64,000 nt of DNA from JAGQYP01 sp041392305. Lineage in GTDB: Bacteria; Bacteroidota; Bacteroidia; Flavobacteriales_D; Crocinitomicaceae. Positions 6,849 through 13,736 of this stretch are shown piece by piece (position 1 is the first letter of the stretch; every line of letters starts with the position of its first letter). Position numbers and translations under genes: made by a program. The notes under the pieces were generated by a model. It did no database searches and had not been told where the DNA came from. It saw nothing but the letters and a program-made list of their open reading frames with translations. The DNA lies in the NCBI GenBank assembly GCA_041392305.1, contig JAWKMJ010000006.1, positions 62,001 through 126,000 on the forward strand, read 5' to 3'.

Positions 6849-7658
6849 ATGGATTTAAAAAGAAGTTTGAAAGGAAAGAAAAATCTCCTTGTAGTATTAT
6901 TTATGGTATTGGGTATGGGGTTGTTTTCATGTAAGAAAATTGACGCTTCCAAAGGGGACAAATTATGGTTTACTCCAACGGTTTCAACTGGATTTACAGG
7001 TGTTGAATTTGCTATTTCAGGGAATTTGACCTACAATGCATCAACCACAACCTCTGTAGAGATTTACACGACTCAAAAAGTATATGACGCCACTGAATTT
7101 GTAGTGGAGGACAATACATTAAAAATCAAAATGAAAAAAGGGTATTCGGTATCAAACGGGGATTACATTCAAGTAATTGTGAATGCTCCAAATGTGCGAA
7201 ATTTCATTAATTCTGGCTCAGGTTCATTCATTGCAAATACAGATCCGCAATCCACATTCACAGATAGTAAAGTGGTGTTAAGTGGCTCGGGGAGCATAAC
7301 TGTGAATCAGCTTAATACTTATACGCATGAGACCACTTTGTCAGGATCCGGAAGTATCTCTATCGCTCAATTGTTTTGTACTGAATCAAATTTAACCCTT
7401 TCTGGTTCGGGGAATGTGAGTTTGACCGGGCAAACTGTGGATTCGGATATCGTTCTTTCGGCTTCTGGAACGGTTAGTAGTTATAATTTTATATCTGATA
7501 TTTCAGACGTATTAATTAGTGGAAGTGGAAATGTGCAACTCCATGCAGATAGTTTGTTGAATGTGACTATTTCGGGATCTGGATCGGTTTACTATAAAGG
7601 TTATCCATCAGTAAATGTATTTGGTTCAGGAAGTGGAAGTGTGATCAATGCAAATTAG
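6849..7658 (+). CDS. DUF2807 (GIN-domain) lipoprotein with SGSGS repeats
   Basis: A signal peptide ends in the lipobox-like LFSCKK, so the 269-residue protein is probably a lipoprotein lifted to the outer side of the cell. Its body belongs to the DUF2807 / putative auto-transporter adhesin head GIN family. LSGSGS or SGSGN turns recur about every 20-25 residues (for example NSGSGSF, LSGSGSI, LSGSGNV, ISGSGNV), as in a right-handed beta-helix. The biochemical function of the family is unknown. It stands alone, with a terminator directly after it. Confidence 0.82.
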   Translation: MDLKRSLKGKKNLLVVLFMVLGMGLFSCKKIDASKGDKLWFTPTVSTGFTGVEFAISGNLTYNASTTTSVEIYTTQKVYDATEFVVEDNTLKIKMKKGYSVSNGDYIQVIVNAPNVRNFINSGSGSFIANTDPQSTFTDSKVVLSGSGSITVNQLNTYTHETTLSGSGSISIAQLFCTESNLTLSGSGNVSLTGQTVDSDIVLSASGTVSSYNFISDISDVLISGSGNVQLHADSLLNVTISGSGSVYYKGYPSVNVFGSGSGSVINAN

Positions 7659-7667
7659 AAATACAGA

Positions 7668-7692
7668 AACAGAGCCTCGAAAGAGGCCTGTT
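7668..7692. terminator. Hairpin terminator between convergent genes
   Basis: AACAG-A-GCCTC pairs with GAGGC-C-TGTT around a GAAA loop. It sits between the end of the DUF2807 gene and the end of the minus-strand VOC gene. There is no strong U-tract. Confidence 0.5.
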
Positions 7693-8070
7693 CTATCTTA
7701 AAATTAAATTCCATTCAATACCAAAACTATCTCTTTCTCGAAACATAGATTCTCCGAATACACTCTTTGTAATCGAAATTTCTTTTCTATCGAATAACTT
7801 TTTTGCAATTTCTAGTATTTCAGCTTCAGATTCACATTGCACCCAAAAACTAGACGTACTCGCCGACTCCTTATCAGAAGCATAAAACTCGCCTCCCTCA
7901 AATTTAAAATGACAGAAATAGATTTTATTTTCCCAGTCTTTGGGAACTGAAACAGGCTGGTCTTTATACTTGTCTAATGCCTCAATTTCGCCTTTAAAGA
8001 CATGTACATAGTGATTGATTGCTTCCAAACAATTTCCGGGGAATTCAATATGTGGGATCAATTTTTTCAT
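7693..8070 (-). CDS. VOC-superfamily (PhnB/glyoxalase-like) protein
   Basis: This 125-residue protein starts MKKLIPHIEFPGNCLEAINH and shows the PhnB-like layout of the vicinal oxygen chelate fold: HIEFPGNCLEAINHYVHVF at the N-terminus, HFKFEGGEFYASD in the middle, and SFGIEWNLIL at the end. Members of this group often lack clear metal-dependent activity and are annotated as 3-demethylubiquinone methyltransferase-like, which is unlikely to be its true reaction. It is a single gene convergent with the DUF2807 gene. Confidence 0.75.
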   Translation of the reverse strand: MKKLIPHIEFPGNCLEAINHYVHVFKGEIEALDKYKDQPVSVPKDWENKIYFCHFKFEGGEFYASDKESASTSSFWVQCESEAEILEIAKKLFDRKEISITKSVFGESMFRERDSFGIEWNLILR

Positions 8071-8261
8071 GAGTAATGAGGCGACATTGTTCTCACAAAC
8101 TTATCTAAATTTTATAGTTTACAAACGACAGTTTCTTTACAAATTGAAAACAACGTTTTTATGATGTGCTCATAACATTTCAGACTCAATGAAATGAGCG
8201 AAGAAAAAATTCTGTTACTTTTATTTTTTTTTGAATTGATGAGATAAAGTTTAGACTCGTT

Positions 8262-8822
8262 TTGAAATTTGACAGACCCAATACCGAAATTGATGACCGC
8301 GATCAAATTGCGAAAGCAAAGAAGAATCGTGAGGCTTTCGGACCGCTCTATGAAAAGTATTTTGAGCGGGTGTTTCTGTTCATTTTTAAGCGTTTAGGTG
8401 ATGAGGATACTACTGGAGATATTTGTCAATTGGTCTTTTTAAAAGCAATGATGAATATTGATAAATACGAAGATAGAGGTGCCCCTTTTGGTGCTTGGTT
8501 GTTCCGGATAGCTTCCAATGAACTCAATATGTATTTCAGAAAATCCAAGAAAACCCATATTGTGGAAATTGAGGAGTCGGGCTTGGTGAACATGATGAAA
8601 GAAATGGAAGTTTCTGAAGATAAGAGCGTCGAAATCGAACTTCAGGAAAAATTGATCGTGGTCATGAACGCTTTATCACCAGACCAAGCTGAATTGATTG
8701 ATCTTCGGTTTTTTCAGTCCATGTCATTCAAAGAAATTGCTGATATTTATGATATTTCAGAAGCAAGTGCGAAAATGAAAACATACAGACTCCTTGAAAA
8801 AATTAAAAAGGATTGGTTTTAA
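8262..8822 (+). CDS. ECF-type sigma factor (sigma-70 family)
   Basis: The 186-residue protein has sigma region 2 at about residues 25-95 (YEKYFERVFLFIFKRLG, DICQLVFLKAM, FGAWLFRIASNELNMYFRK). Region 4 is at about 130-180 (LSPDQAELIDLRFFQSMSFK, EIADIYDISEASAKMKTYRL). It should direct RNA polymerase to a specialised promoter set. The best start is TTG at 8262; no in-frame ATG lies between it and the upstream stop. The next gene follows with no gap and encodes a small single-pass membrane protein. That protein may hold or report to the sigma factor, although it does not look like a classical zinc-binding anti-sigma factor. Confidence 0.88.
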   Translation: MKFDRPNTEIDDRDQIAKAKKNREAFGPLYEKYFERVFLFIFKRLGDEDTTGDICQLVFLKAMMNIDKYEDRGAPFGAWLFRIASNELNMYFRKSKKTHIVEIEESGLVNMMKEMEVSEDKSVEIELQEKLIVVMNALSPDQAELIDLRFFQSMSFKEIADIYDISEASAKMKTYRLLEKIKKDWF

Positions 8823-9080
8823 ATGAGAGAGTACAAAGTAAATAGAGACCCGAATAAATCGAAAACTCCGAGCAAGGAGCAGATCGAAAAGTACAAGGAC
8901 TTTGGTCGCCTTTCTCATCAATATGATAAATTGACTAAAAGACCGAAGAAACCTTTATACAAGGATCCCAAAGTTTTTATTGCCTTAGTTCTACTTGTGG
9001 TTATTGCTTATCTAATCGCGGAAACAATAGACCACAATAAGAAGGAAGATATAAAGCAAGAGCAACAGCAAGAGGATTGA
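8823..9080 (+). CDS. Small single-pass membrane protein, co-transcribed with the sigma factor
   Basis: The ATG directly follows the sigma factor stop codon. The 85-residue protein has a charged, lysine-rich N-terminal half of about 50 residues, one hydrophobic segment (VFIALVLLVVIAYLIAETI, about 52-70) and a short acidic/glutamine tail. The layout, cytoplasmic domain then one helix, suggests a membrane-bound partner of the sigma factor, but I know no named family. The codons for the last residues EQQQED lie in a sequence (GAGCAACAGCAAGAGGATTG) repeated at about 9297 and 9486. The tail and stop codon may therefore have come from, or seeded, that repeat. Confidence 0.7.
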   Translation: MREYKVNRDPNKSKTPSKEQIEKYKDFGRLSHQYDKLTKRPKKPLYKDPKVFIALVLLVVIAYLIAETIDHNKKEDIKQEQQQED

Positions 9081-9516
9081 GCAAGAGTGTCGAGCAAGAG
9101 TGTAGAGCAAGAGTGTAGAGCAACAGTAACGGCAATTTTTAAATTTCTCCTTGAAACTCCGTGACTTCTCCGTGCAACTCTGTGAAACAAAAAAAAAGCA
9201 CCTGTAACCCAAAGCTCGCAGATCATAGATCAAATAGGAGAAATCCACAAATAAAAAAACTGTTCACTCACTCTATCCACTCAAACTCAGAATTGAGCAA
9301 CAGCAAGAGGATTGAGCAAGAGCAATTTTTAAAATTTCTCCGTGAATCTCCGTGTCTTCTCCGTGCAACTCTGTGTAACAAAAAAAACTCGAACTACCCA
9401 GACCTAGCAAGTCATGGATTAAATAGGAGAAATCCACAAATAAAAAAAACTGTTCACTCACTCTATCCACTCAAACTCAGAATTGAGCAACAGCAAGAGG
9501 ATTGAGCAAGAGCAAG
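9059..9516. repeat. 190-bp tandem duplication with 13-bp repeats and two copies of the dispersed element
   Basis: GAGCAAGAGTGT occurs three times with a 13-base period just after 9079. Two copies of a unit of about 190 bp follow. Each contains the CTCCGTG/AAATAGGAGA element (9147-9262 and 9333-9450), then TGTTCACTCACTCTATCCAC and GAGCAACAGCAAGAGGATTG. The equivalent start points, 9261 and 9451, are exactly 190 bases apart. Frames across the repeat on either strand have no protein-like composition. The rest of the gap to guaA holds only the guaA promoter. Confidence 0.85.
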
Positions 9517-9620
9517 ATCATTTGGTTTGGGGTGTCTTTTATGCGAATAATTACTTAATTCAGGCTTTTACTCGCAATCCAACGGTATCCAATCAATCTG
9601 TTCTTAAAATAACTTAATTA

Positions 9621-9653
9621 TTGTTATCTATTCTTCCGAGGTTTATATCTTTG
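9621..9653 (+). promoter_or_regulatory. Promoter of guaA giving a leaderless or nearly leaderless message
   Basis: TTG (9621-9623) and TATCTTTG (9646-9653) are 22 bases apart. The expected start falls at or within a few bases of the ATG at 9658. Confidence 0.65.
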
Positions 9654-9657
9654 CAGC

Positions 9658-11190
9658 ATGCAAGAGATGATATTGATTTTAGACTTCGGGTCACAGTATA
9701 CCCAGCTAATCGGTAGGAGAGTCAGAGAACTCAATGTGTATAGTGAAATTCATCCTTGGGATAAATGCCCGGAAATCACCCCCAACATCAAAGGTGTTAT
9801 TTTATCTGGAAGCCCTTTTTCGGTTCGAGATGAAAAGTCTCCAAAACCCAATTTAGAAGAGATCAAAGGGAAACTACCTCTTTTGGGAGTATGTTTTGGT
9901 GCTCAATTCATGGCGCAAAATTTTGGCGGAGAGGTGATGCCATCTAAAATAAGAGAATACGGGAGAGCACATTTATCATATGTAGATAAAGAAAATATAT
10001 TAACTCGAGGTATGTCAGACGATTCCCAAGTTTGGATGTCGCATGGAGATACCATTAAAACGGTACCTTCCAACTATAACATAATAGCTTCAACTCACGA
10101 TGTGGAGGTTGCGGGTTATGAAATTGAAGGAGAAACAACTTTCGGAATTCAGTTTCACCCTGAAGTATATCACTCAACCGAAGGATTAACCCTTTTGAGA
10201 AATTTTGTTGTTGACATTTGCGGTTGTTCTCAGTCCTGGACACCTACTTCTTTTGTAGAAGAAACGGTAGCCGAACTGCAAACAAAACTTGGAAACGATA
10301 AAGTGATCTTAGGTTTGTCAGGTGGGGTAGATTCCTCAGTTGCCGCAATGCTCCTCCACAAAGCTATTGGGAGTAATTTGCATTGTATTTTTGTGAATAA
10401 TGGTTTGCTGAGAAAGAACGAATTTGATTCTGTTTTGGATTCCTACAAACACTTAGGTTTAAATGTAAAAGGAGTGGATGCTTCTCAGCAGTTTTACTCA
10501 GCATTATCGGGATTGTCTGACCCCGAAGCAAAAAGAAAAGCAATTGGAAAAGTATTTATCGATGTTTTCGAAGAAGAATCGGGTAAAGTGGAAGACGCAA
10601 AATGGTTAGGTCAGGGAACAATTTATCCTGATGTGATTGAATCAGTTTCTGCAACGGGAGGACCTTCTGCCACCATTAAATCCCATCACAATGTAGGTGG
10701 ATTACCCGATTATATGAAGCTGGAGTTGGTAGAACCTTTGCGTTTACTTTTTAAAGATGAGGTAAGAAGAGTAGGGAAGGCCATGGAGCTTCCACAAGAT
10801 ATTTTAGGTCGTCATCCTTTTCCAGGTCCTGGATTGGGTATCCGAATTTTGGGTGAAGTGACCGCAGAAAAAGTGAGAATTCTTCAAGAAGTCGACCATA
10901 TTTTCATTCAAGGATTGAAAGATGAAGGACTCTACGACGAGGTTTGGCAAGCTGGAGCAATTCTTCTTCCAGTACAATCTGTTGGAGTAATGGGAGATGA
11001 AAGAACCTACGAAAATGCAGTGGCATTAAGGGCTGTGAGCTCCACGGATGGGATGACAGCTGACTGGGTTCATTTGCCATATGAATTTTTGGCACGAACT
11101 TCGAATAAGATTATTAATGGTGTAAAAGGAATTAACAGGGTGACTTACGATATTAGTTCGAAACCACCTGCGACAATTGAATGGGAATAA
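9658..11190 (+). CDS. guaA: GMP synthase (glutamine-hydrolysing)
   Basis: GuaA converts XMP to GMP using glutamine and ATP. The 510-residue protein begins with a class I amidotransferase domain: ILDFGSQYTQLIGRRVREL, catalytic Cys79 in LLGVCFGAQ, and the His/Glu pair in IQFHPEVYHS. The ATP pyrophosphatase loop GLSGGVDSSVAA follows near residue 220. The dimerisation domain ends in the family signature VTYDISSKPPATIEWE. Full length. The stop codon overlaps the start of the next gene by 10 bases, implying translational coupling. Confidence 0.98.
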   Translation: MQEMILILDFGSQYTQLIGRRVRELNVYSEIHPWDKCPEITPNIKGVILSGSPFSVRDEKSPKPNLEEIKGKLPLLGVCFGAQFMAQNFGGEVMPSKIREYGRAHLSYVDKENILTRGMSDDSQVWMSHGDTIKTVPSNYNIIASTHDVEVAGYEIEGETTFGIQFHPEVYHSTEGLTLLRNFVVDICGCSQSWTPTSFVEETVAELQTKLGNDKVILGLSGGVDSSVAAMLLHKAIGSNLHCIFVNNGLLRKNEFDSVLDSYKHLGLNVKGVDASQQFYSALSGLSDPEAKRKAIGKVFIDVFEEESGKVEDAKWLGQGTIYPDVIESVSATGGPSATIKSHHNVGGLPDYMKLELVEPLRLLFKDEVRRVGKAMELPQDILGRHPFPGPGLGIRILGEVTAEKVRILQEVDHIFIQGLKDEGLYDEVWQAGAILLPVQSVGVMGDERTYENAVALRAVSSTDGMTADWVHLPYEFLARTSNKIINGVKGINRVTYDISSKPPATIEWE

Positions 11191-13043
11191 TTAGGTTCAT
11201 AGTAAGTTTTGTTTTCTGCTTTTCTGTATTGCTTTCAGTGGCACAGAAGAAGTATGATGTTGAAGTAAATAATGGAAAGAAATATTATGTTTTCATTGTT
11301 GAGCGTGGGAATACACTTTACTCCATCACGAAAGAATTCAAAATCAGTGAAAGTGATCTGAAATCGGCAAACCCCAGATTAAGTACAGAACTAACTTTAG
11401 GTCAAAAGATTCTTGTGCCAGCTGATAAATCTGGCTATAAACAATCAGAGTTCACCTTTAAAAAACATACTGTCGAAAAAGGAGAGACTTTTTATGGTTT
11501 GTCCAGAAAATTCGGCGTTTCCATTGAAGATATAAAAGAGGCTAACCCAGGGTTAACAGAGCTTAAAAACGGAGAGGAAATCAATATTCCTGTAAAGAAT
11601 GGAGAGTCCATCCAAAAAGACCCTGTTGAAAATCATGCAGATCAGAATTTGCAACACAATCAAAATGACAATCAAGTCAATCAGATTGAAGAGAATTCGA
11701 ATCATATAAATGCAAATGATTCAATTATTGAGCATAAAGTTCTAGCCCATGAAACGCTTTATTCCATTGCTAAACGCTATATGGTAAGTGTGGATACAAT
11801 TAAATCGATTAACAATTTGAGGACGAATTCCTTAAGTAAAGGTCAAATTTTAAAAATTCCATTAGAGCCCGTAAAAGTAAGAGAAGTGCTTGAAAAGAAT
11901 GTTCCGAATGAGGATACTGTTCATTTTGATCTTGGTGATTCAGAATTAAAAGCGAGTTATAAGGTAACGGTTTTACTGCCTTTTTACTTGGATCAGAATG
12001 CAAGTCATCTCGCTTCTGGTTCAATCACTTCTCCTCGAGATATTCTTCCAAAAACGAAGGTTGCACTTGATTTTTATATGGGGGTCAAATTTGCTTTGGA
12101 TTCCCTGAAAAAAGCAGGTGTCAATTTAGAGGTTCAGGTCTATGACACAAGAGGAGATTCCGCAACAGTGGCTAGGATTTTGAAAGAAAATAATGTAGCT
12201 GATGCAGATTTGATCATCGGACCTTTTTACAAGAAACCAGTGACTTTAGTTGCACAATTTGCAAAAGAACATCAAATACACAATGTTATTCCGTTTTCTG
12301 CAAGTGGAAAAGTAATGTACGAAAATCCTTATTTAAGTAAGTTTATTGCGAGTAATGGAGTACTTATTCGAGGTACAATTGAATATATTAAAGATCATTA
12401 TCCAACTAAAACTGTGGTTCTGATTAAAAGTACTTCCTCAAAAGATGATTATGCTTACCAGAAAACTCGCGAATTCTTAGAAGAATTTAAAATCTCCTTC
12501 GTGGAAAAGAATTTGTCTACAACGGACATGGGAAGTTATTTCAATAAAAATGATCTCAATATTGTATTGGCACCTAGTTCAAATCAGGTTTTTGCTACTA
12601 ATCTATTCGTAGGATTGAACAAGACCTTAAATAAATACGGTTACCGGGATTCAACCACCATTCATCTTTTTGGGACGGACAATTGGGAGCGGTTTGAAGG
12701 GATTAAAATGAAATACAAGACAAGAATGAATTTCCACTATGCTTCACCTATTTATGCGGATTGGAAAAATCCTAAGCTGCAACAACTGCTGCAAAAGTTC
12801 AGAACGGCCTTCGGGTCAGACCCTACAGAATATTCTTTACATGGATTCGATTTAACAATGTTTTATGTTTCTGGACTTGAGTTGTTTGGGACAGGATTTT
12901 CTCAACACTTTGATGCCATTTCAACGATCCCGACTGTAAATCGGATTGAGATGAAAAAACTGGGCAATAACAACGGGTTTGAAAACAATTCTTATTTTAT
13001 TGTTAGATATCTACCCACTTACCACAAGATTTTAACAAAATAG
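11181..13043 (+). CDS. Secreted LysM protein fused to a type 1 periplasmic-binding-like domain
   Basis: A signal peptide (FIVSFVFCFSVLLSVAQ) is followed by three LysM domains at about residues 35-80, 95-140 and 180-225, with motifs such as GNTLYSITKEFKIS, GETFYGLSRKFGVS and HETLYSIAKRYMVS. LysM domains bind peptidoglycan. From about residue 255 (KVTVLLPFYLD) to the end runs a type 1 periplasmic-binding / leucine-binding-protein-like fold. A plausible role is a wall-anchored sensor or envelope component rather than a transporter part, since no permease genes are near. It overlaps guaA by 10 bases. Ligand unknown. Confidence 0.82.
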   Translation: MGIIRFIVSFVFCFSVLLSVAQKKYDVEVNNGKKYYVFIVERGNTLYSITKEFKISESDLKSANPRLSTELTLGQKILVPADKSGYKQSEFTFKKHTVEKGETFYGLSRKFGVSIEDIKEANPGLTELKNGEEINIPVKNGESIQKDPVENHADQNLQHNQNDNQVNQIEENSNHINANDSIIEHKVLAHETLYSIAKRYMVSVDTIKSINNLRTNSLSKGQILKIPLEPVKVREVLEKNVPNEDTVHFDLGDSELKASYKVTVLLPFYLDQNASHLASGSITSPRDILPKTKVALDFYMGVKFALDSLKKAGVNLEVQVYDTRGDSATVARILKENNVADADLIIGPFYKKPVTLVAQFAKEHQIHNVIPFSASGKVMYENPYLSKFIASNGVLIRGTIEYIKDHYPTKTVVLIKSTSSKDDYAYQKTREFLEEFKISFVEKNLSTTDMGSYFNKNDLNIVLAPSSNQVFATNLFVGLNKTLNKYGYRDSTTIHLFGTDNWERFEGIKMKYKTRMNFHYASPIYADWKNPKLQQLLQKFRTAFGSDPTEYSLHGFDLTMFYVSGLELFGTGFSQHFDAISTIPTVNRIEMKKLGNNNGFENNSYFIVRYLPTYHKILTK

Positions 13044-13137
13044 GAGTTTTCTTAAAAAATACTTAACTTTCTCAGGTAACGGATTGGTTATTGCTACGTT
13101 AAATTGTTGTTAAGTTTAGTCATTCAAACTCCTTACT

Positions 13138-13326
13138 ATGAAATTTTTAAAACTCGCACTGGTACTCTTTGTAGCCACACTCTGTGTAAATTCATTTTCT
13201 CAAGAGAAAAAAAAGGCAGGTTCTAAGACAGAGCCGGTAAAGCTTAAAAAAGTGGACCCTCAAAAATCCCAAATTAAGCAGGTAAAAGTGGTTGCTGAGC
13301 CACAAAAGAGTGTAACTAAGAAATAA
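13138..13326 (+). CDS. Small secreted lysine-rich protein
   Basis: This is a 62-residue product with a clear signal peptide (FLKLALVLFVATLCVNSFSQ). The mature part of about 40 residues is strongly basic, rich in Lys, Gln, Val and Pro, with no cysteine. No family recognised. It lies 94 bases after the LysM gene and 23 before another small secreted protein, probably in one transcript. Confidence 0.65.
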   Translation: MKFLKLALVLFVATLCVNSFSQEKKKAGSKTEPVKLKKVDPQKSQIKQVKVVAEPQKSVTKK

Positions 13327-13349
13327 TTTAATCAATAATATTTTGGGAT

Positions 13350-13736
13350 ATGAAAAATATAGTATTGTCTATAGCATTCCTGAGCACCTTTACAATTTTC
13401 TCTCAAAACCAAGAGAAAGAGATTGACACAATTATTTACACAAATAATCAAAAAACAACTAAATACACAGATGGGTCGCAGTATATTGAAATAATCAAAA
13501 CACCGATCTATTCAAATGCAATAAAACAACCCAAGTTCAAATCCAAACAGGAAGAACTTAACTATTTGCATACTTATATCGGTCATTTGGAAAAGAAAAA
13601 ACAATATGTGAATGCCGATCCCATCGAAAAGAAAAAGGCCGAAGAGTCAGGCTGGTTCAAGCAAATTGACGGTTTTATAAATGAGTCGAAAGCGAGAATT
13701 GAGGAGATTGAAACTATTTTAAAATCGAAGAAATGA
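13350..13736 (+). CDS. Secreted protein of unknown function with a helical C-terminal half
   Basis: The 128-residue product has a signal peptide (IVLSIAFLSTFTIFSQ) and a charged mature part. Its second half (QEELNYLHTYIGHLEKKKQY and INESKARIEEIETILKSKK) looks helical, perhaps coiled-coil. I do not recognise a family. Its stop overlaps the ATG of the following giant adhesin by four bases (ATGA), so it may help that protein in secretion or at the surface. That role is inference. Confidence 0.68.
   Translation: MKNIVLSIAFLSTFTIFSQNQEKEIDTIIYTNNQKTTKYTDGSQYIEIIKTPIYSNAIKQPKFKSKQEELNYLHTYIGHLEKKKQYVNADPIEKKKAEESGWFKQIDGFINESKARIEEIETILKSKK

Noticed and set aside
7693..8070. 3-demethylubiquinone methyltransferase function for the VOC protein
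   Set aside because: The name is a known misnomer for PhnB-like proteins, and the window points to menaquinone rather than ubiquinone.
9161..9505. A 114-residue open frame (plus strand) and several minus-strand frames across the repeats
   Set aside because: They lie wholly within the 190-bp tandem duplication, change with the repeat and have no protein-like composition.
9059..9516. Possible CRISPR array
   Set aside because: Units are tandem and about 190 bp long with no short direct repeats separated by unique spacers, and no cas genes are nearby.
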